From the NCBI RefSeq assembly GCF_008704425.1, contig NZ_CP023696.1, forward strand, positions 6,364,501 through 6,428,500: DNA of 64,000 nt, read 5' to 3'. Below are positions 27,011-34,565 of this stretch, piece by piece. The notes under the pieces were generated by a model. It searched no databases. It was not told the DNA's origin and saw nothing but the letters and a program-made list of their open reading frames with translations. Source of the stretch: Streptomyces fradiae ATCC 10745 = DSM 40063. GTDB lineage: Bacteria; Actinomycetota; Actinomycetes; Streptomycetales; Streptomycetaceae. How positions within the stretch are numbered: the first letter of the stretch is position 1; every line of letters starts with the position of its first letter. A program made the position numbers and the translations under genes.

Positions 27011-27691
27011 TCAGGTGGCGCCCGGCGCGCCCCCGGACCCCTGCCCGCGCACCTCGCCCGCGACGTGCTGCCCGGACTCCCGCGCCTGCTCCCTGAGGTG
27101 CGCGGCCTCGTCGCGGGCCTGCTCGCCGGTCGTACGGGCGGCCTCCGTCGCCGTCTCCTTGACGTGCGCGGCCGTCTCCCGCGCGGTCTGCGCGGCCTCC
27201 TCCCTCAGTCGCTGCGCCGACTCCGCCGCCGCGGCCTTCACCGGCCCGACCGCTTCGCCGGCCCGGTCGGCGACCCGTTCCGCCGCCCGCTGCTCGGACT
27301 CCGTCTCGGGGAGCAGCGACGCGGCGAGCATCCCGGCGCCGAACGCGATGACCCCGGCGGCCAGCGGATTGCCCTCGGCCTGCCGCATGGCCCGCTCCGG
27401 GGCGTGCCGCACGGCCTCGCCGACATGACCCGCGCCCTCCTGAGCGGAGTGCGCCGCCCGGCGGGTGCGGTCCGCCGCGTGGCGGGTGCGGCCGGCCGCG
27501 GCATCGCCGGTGTCCGACGCGGCGCCCATCACGCGGGCGCGCAGGCCCGACGCCGCCGAGCGGGCCCGGTCCGTACGCCGGCGCACCATCCGCTTCGGGC
27601 TGGCCCGGTCGGCCAGCCGGTCGACGTTCTGCGACAGCCTGTCGCGGGTCGCTTCGATGTCGGCCCTCACTTGGTCGGGTGACGTGCCCAC
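27011..27691 (-). CDS. DUF3618 domain protein, alanine-rich coiled coil
   Basis: A 226-residue protein. The DUF3618 motif is at the very N-terminus (TSPDQVRADIEATRDRLSQNVDRLADRASPKRMV). A single hydrophobic segment (AAGVIAFGAGMLAASLLP) lies at about residues 120-137. Much of the rest is alanine/glutamate/arginine heptad-like repeats (AAQTARETAAHVKETATEAARTTGEQARDEAAHL), suggesting a long helix or coiled coil. The GTG at 27691 is preceded by an excellent AAGGAGGA ribosome-binding site, and the gene overlaps the end of the holin-like gene by 25 bp. Proteins of this type are membrane-associated and of unknown function. Confidence 0.85.
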   Translation of the reverse strand: MGTSPDQVRADIEATRDRLSQNVDRLADRASPKRMVRRRTDRARSAASGLRARVMGAASDTGDAAAGRTRHAADRTRRAAHSAQEGAGHVGEAVRHAPERAMRQAEGNPLAAGVIAFGAGMLAASLLPETESEQRAAERVADRAGEAVGPVKAAAAESAQRLREEAAQTARETAAHVKETATEAARTTGEQARDEAAHLREQARESGQHVAGEVRGQGSGGAPGAT

Positions 27692-28110
27692 TGTGCGTCC
27701 TCCTTCAGCGTCTCGATCGTCCGCTCCGGCTTCGGCGACACCTCGCGCATACGGGACCGGCCGAGCAGGAACAGCACGGCCGCCGCCACCGCCCACACGG
27801 CGGTGACGACGAGCGCGGCCCAGCCCGCGTCCATCACGTTCGCCAGCCCGAAGACGGCCGCCAGCGACAGGAACAGCGCCACCATGTACCCGGCGAAGCC
27901 CGCTCCGCCGAACATCCCGGCGGCCTTCCCCGCCTTCGCGGCCTCCTCCCGGATCTCGGTCTTCGCCAGCAGCACCTCCTGCCGCAGCAGGTGCTGGGCG
28001 TCCGCCGTCACGGCGGCCAGCAGCTCACCGGCGGAGCGGTCCGCCGAGCGCACCTCCTGCGACGGCGGGGTGTGCGCGCCGCGCCGGGCGCGCGGGGAGA
28101 GCGTCGCCAT
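27667..28110 (-). CDS. Phage holin family (DUF1469-type) membrane protein
   Basis: A 147-residue protein of the actinobacterial holin-like family (Pfam phage_holin_3_6). It has an amphipathic helix (SAGELLAAVTADAQHLLRQEVLLAKTEIREEAAKAGKAAG) followed by two membrane helices (about residues 72-93 and 97-115) and a polar C-terminus. Despite the family name these proteins are chromosomal, conserved and not linked to prophages. It is in the middle of a three-gene unit: the upstream gene ends 1 bp before its ATG, and the DUF3618 gene starts within its last codons. Confidence 0.9.
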   Translation of the reverse strand: MATLSPRARRGAHTPPSQEVRSADRSAGELLAAVTADAQHLLRQEVLLAKTEIREEAAKAGKAAGMFGGAGFAGYMVALFLSLAAVFGLANVMDAGWAALVVTAVWAVAAAVLFLLGRSRMREVSPKPERTIETLKEDAQWARHPTK

Positions 28111-28111
28111 G

Positions 28112-28708
28112 TCACACCACCCGGGGGTAGTCCGGATACTCCGGCAGCTCCGCGCGGGGCGGCTCGCCCGCCTGCAGGGCCGGCTCCGGGGCTTCGGGGG
28201 ACGTACGGCGCGCGTCGCCGTCGCCGGAGTGCGCCGCCTTGCCGGCCTTCATGACCCGGCCGGCCACGAGCCCCGCCAGCACGGCGCCGCCGAGGAAGGC
28301 GCCGGGCCTGCGGCGGGCGAAGTCCTGCAGGTCGCCCACGAGCCCGTCCACGCCGTGCTCCTCCAGGTAGTCGGCGGCCCGGTGCCCGCCGTCCGCGACC
28401 TGGGCCACCAGGCCGCGCGCGGGCGAGTCGTCCGCCGCGCCGCCGGCCATGCCCTCCAGGTCGTCCGCCCACCGCCGTACGGTCCCGGCGAGCCGCTCCG
28501 TCTGCCCCCGGCCCTCGTCCCTGACGCGCCGGCGGAGGTCGTGGACGGCGCTGCCCACCTGCTGGCGGGCCTCACCGGCCACCGCCTTCGCCTGCTCGGC
28601 GGCGCTCCCCGCCACCTCGCGGCCCGCCTGCCCGGCGCGAGAGGCCGTGGCCGAGGCCTGTTCCCTCGCCACCTCGCCCGATTGGCGAACCCGACCGGCA
28701 TCAGTCAT
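28112..28708 (-). CDS. Alanine-rich membrane-anchored hypothetical protein, first gene of the holin/DUF3618 unit
   Basis: A 198-residue protein I do not recognise as a characterised family. The first ~75 residues are helical, Ala/Gln/Glu-rich and repetitive (ASATASRAGQAGREVAGSAAEQAKAVAGEARQQVGSAV), like apolipoprotein-type or LEA-type stress proteins. A single hydrophobic helix (AFLGGAVLAGLVAGRVMKAG) at about residues 140-160 precedes a disordered, acidic tail. The ATG at 28708 has an AAGGAGGAG ribosome-binding site. It heads the operon with the holin-like and DUF3618 genes; together they suggest an envelope-associated complex. Confidence 0.8.
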   Translation of the reverse strand: MTDAGRVRQSGEVAREQASATASRAGQAGREVAGSAAEQAKAVAGEARQQVGSAVHDLRRRVRDEGRGQTERLAGTVRRWADDLEGMAGGAADDSPARGLVAQVADGGHRAADYLEEHGVDGLVGDLQDFARRRPGAFLGGAVLAGLVAGRVMKAGKAAHSGDGDARRTSPEAPEPALQAGEPPRAELPEYPDYPRVV

Positions 28709-29320
28709 AAGCCACTCCTCCTTCGGCTGCGGACCGTCGTGCCCTCGTGCACCCGGGGCCCGCCCGGATAGCGTGTCGGGCTCGCGGGTACCACTCGCGG
28801 ACCGTGCGAAACAGCCGCCGCCCCGGCTTCCCGGCCCTCGCCGGCCGGGACCGGCGGGAGGGGCGCGGGCGGCCGGGGCGGTGTGCGGGGCACGCGTCCG
28901 CGCCGCCGGGGACACCGGGTGCCTGACCGGCGCCCGGTGTCCCCGGCCCTCGCCGGACCGGAGGCCGCGAGACCGGGTGCCCCGGTCCGCCCGCACGGGC
29001 GGCGGAGCGGGGGCGGGGCACGGGACGCCCCGCCCCGGACGCGGCCCCTCCGGAGGCCGGGGCCGGAACCGGAGCCCGCAGCCGGGAGTGCCGAGCCCTG
29101 AGCCACAAGCCCGAAGCCCGCGGCCCGGATGCCCGAGCCCTGAGCCCCAGGCCCGGAGGGCCCGAGCCCCAGGCGGCCCCAGGCCCGCAGCCCGCAGCCC
29201 GGGGTTCCGGGCAGGTGGTACGAGTCCGCGGCGGTACGGGCCGGGCGCCCGGCCCGTACCGCCGCGGGTGCCGGGCGCCCGCCCCCGGGCTGCGGGTCCG
29301 GCCGCCCCCGGCCCCCGCGG
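28709..29320. other. Long intergenic region with GC-rich low-complexity sequence
   Basis: About 610 bp between the holin operon and the S1 protease gene. No convincing gene is seen. The stretch 29040-29215 consists of irregular repeats of CCCGAGCCC/GAAGCCCG/AGGCCCG type. A 42-bp perfect palindrome lies at 29226-29267, listed separately. Confidence 0.6.
29226..29267. terminator. 42-bp perfect palindrome downstream of the S1 protease gene
   Basis: The 21 bases from 29226 are the exact reverse complement of the next 21, with the centre between 29246 and 29247 in GGGC|GCCC. It is 53 bp past the protease stop codon, so termination of that transcript is the simplest role; a protein-binding site or a cruciform is also possible. 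Confidence 0.7.
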
Positions 29321-30520
29321 TCAGGCGGTGTGGAGGCGCAGGCCGTACCGGTTCAGGATCTCGTTGACGGGCTGGTGCCAGGTCTGGCCGCCGCCCGAGC
29401 AGTTGCCCCAGCCGCCCGAGGTGACGCCCTGCGCCTGGTCGCCGCTGATGAACGAGCCTCCGGAGTCGCCCGGTTCGGCGCACACACTGGTCTTCGTCAT
29501 CTGGTGGACCGCCCCCTGGCTGTAGTTGACGGTCTCGTTCCTGGCGAGGACGGTGCCGCAGTGCCAGCGCGTGGTGGAGCCCGAACGGCAGACCGACGAG
29601 CCGATCGGCGCCTCGGCCGAACCGCGGACGAGCTGGTCGGGGACGGTTCCCCAGCCCAGCACGACCGGCACCGTCCACCAGCCGCTGCCGACGCTCACCC
29701 AGGCGTAGTCGTCACCGGGGAACGACGACCCCTGGAAGGTCCCGACGTAGCTGCGGTCCCAGCCGTACACGGCCGCGCCGCGCGAGCCGCAGTGCCCGGC
29801 CGTGACGAAGCCGCCGTGCACCGAGAAGCCGATGGAGCAGCGGACGTTGCCCGTGTAGTAGGGGTCGCCGCCGACGGTGCCCGCGGCGAAGGTCCGGGGC
29901 GCCTCCCCGGTGGTCCGCACGGCCACCGGGCCCGCCTGCCGGGCGCGCTCCACGAACGCGCGCACGGCCGGGTCGCCGCGCCGGTCGTCCACGACGTTGA
30001 CGGCGACGGCGTTCGCCTCGGGGTCGACGTGCCAGCTCGCCACGCCGGCCGGGGCGTCGAGGCGGTCGATCCGCGCCTTGGCGGCGTCGAGCGCCCGCGC
30101 GGTGCGGCGCACCAGCACGGTGTCGGCGCCGGCGGCCTCGACGGCGGCCCGCCGCGCCCGGTCGGTCAGCGCGACGGTCAGCCGGCCGGATCCGGCGTCG
30201 AACCAGGAGCCGCCGTAGGCGGCCCCGGCGGCCCGTCGCGCCGGGGCTTCGACGGCCCGCGCCGCCGACTCCGCCCGCAGCCGGTCGGCGGCCGCCGCCT
30301 CGGTGAGGCCCAGATCGCGCCCCAGGGCGGTGAGGAGGCCGGGGGAGAGCCGCGAGGCCGCGGGGGCCGGGGAGTCGGAGGAGCGGGCGGACACGGCCGA
30401 TGCGGCCGGGGCCGCGGAGCCGGTGGCGGTGGCGGCCGATGCCGGGGTGAAGCCGAGGGCCGCCGTGGCGAGGAGCAGGGCGGTGGACAGGGCGGTGCGG
30501 AGGGTCGTCGTACGTCTCAC
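29321..30520 (-). CDS. Secreted S1-family serine protease (streptogrisin/alpha-lytic type)
   Basis: A 399-residue chymotrypsin-like protease made as a preproenzyme. Residues 1-29 are a signal peptide (ends ASA), followed by an Ala-rich pro-region with an alpha-lytic-protease-type pro-domain (about 110-210), and the mature enzyme begins near residue 215 (VGGDPYYTGN). The catalytic triad is His243 (TAGHC), Asp271 (GDDYAWV) and Ser353 (GDSGGS). Six cysteines pair as expected (228/244, 311/321, 347/374). The GTG at 30520 has a GGAAGGGA ribosome-binding site. A -10 (TAGGCT on the minus strand, 30591-30596) and a palindrome in the leader suggest repressor control. Confidence 0.95.
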   Translation of the reverse strand: MRRTTTLRTALSTALLLATAALGFTPASAATATGSAAPAASAVSARSSDSPAPAASRLSPGLLTALGRDLGLTEAAAADRLRAESAARAVEAPARRAAGAAYGGSWFDAGSGRLTVALTDRARRAAVEAAGADTVLVRRTARALDAAKARIDRLDAPAGVASWHVDPEANAVAVNVVDDRRGDPAVRAFVERARQAGPVAVRTTGEAPRTFAAGTVGGDPYYTGNVRCSIGFSVHGGFVTAGHCGSRGAAVYGWDRSYVGTFQGSSFPGDDYAWVSVGSGWWTVPVVLGWGTVPDQLVRGSAEAPIGSSVCRSGSTTRWHCGTVLARNETVNYSQGAVHQMTKTSVCAEPGDSGGSFISGDQAQGVTSGGWGNCSGGGQTWHQPVNEILNRYGLRLHTA

Positions 30521-30560
30521 GTGATTCCCTTCCAGCGGGCTGACAGGCCGTTCACAGCCC

Positions 30561-30574
30561 TGAGAGCGCTCTCA
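30561..30574. promoter_or_regulatory. Palindrome TGAGAGCGCTCTCA in the S1 protease leader, probable LacI-type operator
   Basis: This perfect 14-bp palindrome has the GAGCGCTC core of LacI-family operators; the Streptomyces CebR box (TGGGAGCGCTCCCA) differs by one base in each half. It is ~41 bp upstream of the GTG and about 17-30 bp downstream of the -10 (TAGGCT), so a bound repressor would block transcription. Confidence 0.6.
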
Positions 30575-30590
30575 CGGCTGCGTGGCGGCG

Positions 30591-30620
30591 AGCCTAGTGA
30601 CCCGTCGGCGGTCAGGTCCA
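30591..30620 (-). promoter_or_regulatory. Candidate promoter of the S1 protease gene
   Basis: On the minus strand TGGACC (30615-30620) and TAGGCT (30591-30596) are separated by 18 bp. The leader would be about 65 nt and contains the TGAGAGCGCTCTCA palindrome. Confidence 0.45.
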
Positions 30621-31049
30621 TGCCAATACCCGCCAACCATGTGCCGGCGCGGCCGGTCGGTCGGGCCCGGCGGTCCGCGAGCCGGTGGGGAGCCGGTCGG
30701 GGGCGGCGGGTGAGGCGGCGGCGTGCGTGCACGTGGGGGAGTGGGGGGCGCGGGTGCGGTGGCCCGTGCGCGCCGGTGGCGCGGGGCGCGCCGGGTCCGC
30801 GCCGGGCGGCGCCGAGGTGTCCCGCCGTGCGCCGTGAAAGCCCCGAATAAGCCGCCGGGAGCCGCTCCGTATAGACCGGAAAGAATATGATCAACGCCGA
30901 ATCGTGGGCGATTTGCCGGGGGTTGTCGGAGTCGCGCAGCACCTTCCCGAGGTGCAGAACTGATAAAACGCCAGACGTTCACACGGACGGAGTGCCGCCG
31001 TCACCCGGATGCCGCGCATCCAGGGGATGAGGGTTGCGTTAGGCGGGAT

Positions 31050-31463
31050 ATGGCAGCAACGCTCACCGAAAGCTCCACCCCCGGTCGCGCCAGGATTCCT
31101 GCCTGGGCGCACAGTTCCGTGGCCATGGGTGAATTCGTCTTCATTCCCGCGTCGACCTTGCCCGGCGGCGCCCTGGGGAAACTCTGGAGCAGCGACGAGG
31201 CGATCCCGCTCACCTGGTCCGCTTCCGTCCTCGAGGAATTCGTCTCCACGATGGAGCGAATTGAACGCGACTTCTCGAGTTCCTGGGGAAATGCCGATCT
31301 GTCCCCCCAGGGGTTCGCCGCGGCGAACGGCCGGCCGGAAGCGCGGACCGGTTCCGCGAACGCCGCGGGCCCGGTCGTGGCGGCGGCCCGAGGCGGGGGC
31401 CCGGCACCCGGTCCGCGGTCCACCGCGGCCGGGGAGCGGGCGGGACTGCGCGAGCATGCGTGA
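31050..31463 (+). CDS. Hypothetical protein upstream of DUF2637 gene
   Basis: A 137-residue protein of unknown family. The first ~85 residues look folded (RIPAWAHSSVAMGEFVFIPASTLPGGALGKLW, then a helix EEFVSTMERIERDFSSSW) and use more A/T-ending codons than the neighbours; the last ~45 residues are low complexity. The sequence is probably a real gene because its stop overlaps the next start by 8 bp (31456-31463), but no ribosome-binding site is obvious and the start could lie slightly further in. Its role is unknown; context suggests a soluble partner of the membrane protein next door. Confidence 0.55.
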   Translation: MAATLTESSTPGRARIPAWAHSSVAMGEFVFIPASTLPGGALGKLWSSDEAIPLTWSASVLEEFVSTMERIERDFSSSWGNADLSPQGFAAANGRPEARTGSANAAGPVVAAARGGGPAPGPRSTAAGERAGLREHA

Positions 31464-32490
31464 CTTCGGCGCCGGAGAGTCCTACGGCACCCCGTACGGC
31501 CCGCCCTACGGCCCCTACGACCGCGGCGGCAACCAGGTGTGGGGACGGCCCCACGAGGAACCGCCCGCGCCGAGGCCCGACCTCGCCGGATACGGCCCGG
31601 CGCCCCACCTCGCCGGGTACGGCCCGGCGCCCGACCTCGCCGGGTACGGCGGGCCGGGCGGTCTGCTGGACGCCTCCTGGGACCCGGCGGAGGAGCTGGC
31701 CTCCCTCCTCCAGGACGCCATCGCGGTCGAACGCGACACGTCCCCGCCCCCGCCCCCGCAGGAGCCCGACCACCCGCTCGACCGCGACCTGCCGGACCGC
31801 GACCCGCTCGGCACCCCCCCGCCCGACCGCGACCGGCCGGGCCACCCCCCGCTCGACCCCGGCCTCCTCGATCCCGATCCGCTCGGCCGCGCACCGCTCG
31901 CCGGCCTCGCCCGGATCACCGCCGACCTGCCCCCGATCCGCCGCTCCGCGGCCCCCGGCCACCGGAAGGACCGGGCCCGGACGATCGGCTGGGTGCCGAC
32001 CGTCAGCTACTCCATCGCCGCCCTCGCCACCGTCCTCGTCTCCATGGTGAGCGTCTTCGGCGGCGTCATCGCCTACGACCCGCTGCGCCACATCGCCGAG
32101 GCCCGCACCTCCGCCGACGCGGTCAAGTGGTGGCCGCTGCTGGTCTACGGGCCGTGGCTGGTGGCCTCGCTGTCCATCCTGCGGGCGGCCGTCCACCAGC
32201 GCCGGGCCGCCCACTCCTGGATCGTCGTCCTGCTGTTCTCCCTCACCGCGATGCTGCTGTGCGTCGCCGAGGCACCCCGCACCTTCACCGACACCGCCGC
32301 CGCCGCCCTGCCGACCGTGGCCTCCCTCGCCTGCTTCCACCAGCTGGTCCGCCTCATCACCCTGACCAGACCGCCCCGCAGGCGCACGCGGCGCCGCCGC
32401 CTCGCGCGCCCGGCCGCCGGCCGCACCGCCGCGCATCCCCTCGGAACGCACCTGCCCCGGCAGGCGCACGGCGGCAAGCGCGTCCTCTGA
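31456..32490 (+). CDS. DUF2637-like four-helix membrane protein with repetitive N-terminus
   Basis: A 344-residue protein. The N-terminal ~185 residues are disordered and Pro/Asp-rich, with 27-bp repeats giving DLAGYGPAP three times (about residues 42-66) and many DRDP/PDRD units. The C-terminal domain has four membrane helices starting at TVSYSIAALATVLVSMVSVFGGVIAY, then WWPLLVYGPWLVASLSILR, SWIVVLLFSLTAMLLC and LPTVASLACFHQLVRLITL. This resembles the Streptomyces DUF2637 family, some members of which are linked to plasmid spread (Spd) proteins. The C-terminus is strongly basic (RRRTRRRR). ATG 31456 overlaps the upstream gene by 8 bp. Confidence 0.7.
   Translation: MRDFGAGESYGTPYGPPYGPYDRGGNQVWGRPHEEPPAPRPDLAGYGPAPHLAGYGPAPDLAGYGGPGGLLDASWDPAEELASLLQDAIAVERDTSPPPPPQEPDHPLDRDLPDRDPLGTPPPDRDRPGHPPLDPGLLDPDPLGRAPLAGLARITADLPPIRRSAAPGHRKDRARTIGWVPTVSYSIAALATVLVSMVSVFGGVIAYDPLRHIAEARTSADAVKWWPLLVYGPWLVASLSILRAAVHQRRAAHSWIVVLLFSLTAMLLCVAEAPRTFTDTAAAALPTVASLACFHQLVRLITLTRPPRRRTRRRRLARPAAGRTAAHPLGTHLPRQAHGGKRVL
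31579..31653 (+). repeat. 27-bp in-frame repeat, nearly three copies
   Basis: GACCTCGCCGG-type units of 27 bp (GAC/CAC alternating at the first codon) encode DLAGYGPAP, HLAGYGPAP and DLAGYGGPG in the DUF2637-like gene. Confidence 0.8.
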
Positions 32491-32722
32491 GACACCGAGC
32501 ACCGTCCGAGCGGCCCGAAGGCCCCTGACGCCCTTCACGGACCGGTCAACCGAAGCCCTCCGGGACCCCCCACCCCGGCCCCCTCCCCGCGGCGGCGTCA
32601 CCACCACCGACGGCGGCAGTCCCCGCCATCGGTCCGCGCCGCCGCCGCGAGGAGGGCGCGAACCCCCGGCGCGCGCCGGGGCGCTTGCCCCGACCCCGCG
32701 GTACTACGAAAGGAACCCCCCC

Positions 32723-33025
32723 GTGGACACCACTCTCTGGCTCCTCGTGGCATGCGCGTCCGCGTGCTCGCTGGTGACGGCGTTCGGTACGTCCCTGAGG
32801 ATCGGCATGTCCCGGCTCGACGCGGCCGAACTGCGCCGCCGCCGCCACATGGACCGGGTCCTGGAAGCCAACGCCCAGCTCGCCGTCGACCGCCACACCG
32901 CGTCCGCCCCGCCCCCGCCTCCGCGCGAGCCCGGCGACGCCGGACGGCACCCGTCGGCCCCGGCCCGCCTGCGCGGGCGACTGCTCCGCGCCTGCCGCCT
33001 CGTGTACGTCCGCTTCGGCGGCTGA
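32723..33025 (+). CDS. Small single-helix membrane protein
   Basis: A 100-residue protein of unknown family. One membrane helix at the N-terminus (TTLWLLVACASACSLVTAFGTSL, about residues 3-25) is followed by a basic amphipathic helix (LDAAELRRRRHMDRVLEANAQLAVDRH), a proline-rich linker and a basic C-terminus (RLRGRLLRACRLVYVRFGG). The GTG at 32723 has an AAAGGA ribosome-binding site. It lies between two larger membrane-protein genes on the same strand and may belong to the same functional set. Confidence 0.65.
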   Translation: MDTTLWLLVACASACSLVTAFGTSLRIGMSRLDAAELRRRRHMDRVLEANAQLAVDRHTASAPPPPPREPGDAGRHPSAPARLRGRLLRACRLVYVRFGG

Positions 33026-33261
33026 CCGGCACCCCGCCCCCGGCCCGGTGCCGTCCCGGCCCCGCCCGCCCTCCGACCACCGGGACGCCGCCCGGCAGGT
33101 GGCCGGGACTCCGCACCGTGCGGGCGGCGACCCGCGACCGGGGACCAGGGCCCCGCCCCGCCCCACCGGCGACCAATCCCCCTACGCACTTTGACGGATG
33201 CACGCGCCCACCCCCGTCTGCGAGAGTCGCCTCGGCGGAGACACGCGGGGGAAGTGGACGG

Positions 33262-33627
33262 ATGACGAAGCGTCGGTGGGCCCGGGGCACGGGCCGGGCG
33301 GGAACTCGGGAGCCCAGGGCGGCGCTGCGCGCGGCGCCGGCCGGTACGGACTGCCCGATCGCGCGGAGCGCGCCCCCGGCCACTGCGCCGCTGCCCGGCG
33401 CGGACGCCTCGGCGGCGTCCACCGCGCAGCCCTCCCGCGGCCCGGGGGCCGGGGCGGCGGTGGACCACACGTCCGGCCGCGTCACGCCCACGGCCCGCCC
33501 CGGCCTCGTCCGCCAGGGCTCCGTCCCGCTGCGCGTCGCCGCGTCGCCGGCCACCGGCGGGGAGCCCCGGACGCCGGTGCCGGCCGTCGTCCGGCGGCGG
33601 ACGACGCTCCGCGCGGCCACCGACTAG
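33262..33627 (+). CDS. Possible low-complexity hypothetical protein
   Basis: An open frame of 121 residues beginning at ATG 33262. The product is rich in Ala, Pro, Arg and Thr, has no membrane segment or motif and no family I recognise. It occupies the gap before the PemK-like membrane gene and ends 14 bp before that gene's start. A short purine stretch (GGGGAAGTGGACGG) could serve as a ribosome-binding site. It may be a real poorly conserved gene or non-coding sequence. Confidence 0.3.
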   Translation: MTKRRWARGTGRAGTREPRAALRAAPAGTDCPIARSAPPATAPLPGADASAASTAQPSRGPGAGAAVDHTSGRVTPTARPGLVRQGSVPLRVAASPATGGEPRTPVPAVVRRRTTLRAATD

Positions 33628-33641
33628 GGGGGACCGCGGCC

Positions 33642-34382
33642 GTGTTGGGATGCCTGTTCCTGCTGTTCACCGTCGGCCTCCTCGGGAAGCTGCTGGTCAC
33701 CCCGGTGACCGTGTACGACCTGATGGCGGCCCAGTCACCGCCCCAGCAGCCCGTCTGGTGGGAGTGGGCCGTGCTCTGCGCGGTGCCCCTGGCGACGGCG
33801 TTCGCCCTGACCTGGTCCTCCGGGCGCCGACGTCCCGGCCGCGCGCTCGCCCTCACCGCCGGCACGGTACTGCTGCCGGTGCTGTCCGTCGCGGTGGCGC
33901 TGTGGGTCCGCGACCGGGTGGGCACGGGGAACTGGACCCTCGGCGCGACCTTGGAGAGCCTCGCGGCGGGCGTCGCCGCCCTGGTGTACCGGGCGGTGGT
34001 GCGGCGGCGCGAGCGGGGACGGCCGCTGCCGGGCGAGGTGTGGCTCGCGATGGTGCCGTACCGCGACAGCGGCGAGGCCGCGCGCCACTACTGCGTCGTG
34101 CTGCGCCGCCGCCGGGGGTACGCCGAGGTCCTCCAGATCACCTCGCAGAACAAGGACGGCCGCCGCGACCACCTGCCCCTGCCCAACGGTGGCTGGGACA
34201 CCGTGTCCGGCAAGCCCCACTGGGTGGAGGCCGGTCTGCCGCCGCGCCGCGTGCCGTACCGGGACTTCCTCAAGGACCGGCCCCAGGGACCGTGTCCCGC
34301 GGCCGTCTGGCGGCAGCTCCGCCGCCCCGCCCCGGCCCCGCCGCCCGCACCGCGCCCCCGCGCCTCCGCACCCGGCGGATGA
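33642..34382 (+). CDS. Four-helix membrane protein with C-terminal PemK/MazF-like domain
   Basis: A 246-residue protein. Residues 1-~125 carry four membrane helices (LGCLFLLFTVGLLGKLLVTPVTVY, WEWAVLCAVPLATAFALTW, ALALTAGTVLLPVLSVAVALWV, TLESLAAGVAALVYRAVV). Residues ~135-235 read like a MazF/PemK fold: GEVWLAMVPYRDSGEAARHYCVVLRR, LQITSQNKDGRRDHLPLPNGGWD, PHWVEAGLPPRRVPYRDFLK. MazF-type proteins are ribonuclease toxins, normally soluble and with an antitoxin gene; neither is the case here, so the domain may be inactive or have a different role. GTG 33642 has a GGGGGGA ribosome-binding site. Confidence 0.65.
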   Translation: MLGCLFLLFTVGLLGKLLVTPVTVYDLMAAQSPPQQPVWWEWAVLCAVPLATAFALTWSSGRRRPGRALALTAGTVLLPVLSVAVALWVRDRVGTGNWTLGATLESLAAGVAALVYRAVVRRRERGRPLPGEVWLAMVPYRDSGEAARHYCVVLRRRRGYAEVLQITSQNKDGRRDHLPLPNGGWDTVSGKPHWVEAGLPPRRVPYRDFLKDRPQGPCPAAVWRQLRRPAPAPPPAPRPRASAPGG

Positions 34383-34565
34383 CCGGCGGTACGCCGTCTG
34401 CTCCGGGCGTCCGGCCTGCCTCCGCCGGGCATCCGGCCTCCGGCGCGGCGCCGACCGCGACCGCCGCCGGCCCCCGGTCCCGGTCGGCTCCGGCCCGCCA
34501 CGCAGCACCCGGCCCCGCCCCGCCTTCCGGCCGGCGGCCGGGCGCTCCCGCCCGGCCCGCGGCCC

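Larger units (their letters stand above)
30521..31049. other. Divergent intergenic region with a lower-GC half
   Basis: About 530 bp between the S1 protease and the gene at 31050. The first third holds the protease promoter and operator. Bases from about 30840 to 31050 are noticeably richer in A/T than the neighbourhood (GAATATGATCAAC, TGATAAAACGCC), as expected for promoters of the rightward genes, but no consensus pair stands out. Confidence 0.5.

Noticed and set aside
27011..28708. Prophage remnant because of a holin-family gene
   Set aside because: No integrase, capsid, lysin or attachment site is nearby; the gene is of a chromosomal holin-like family in a conserved-looking operon.
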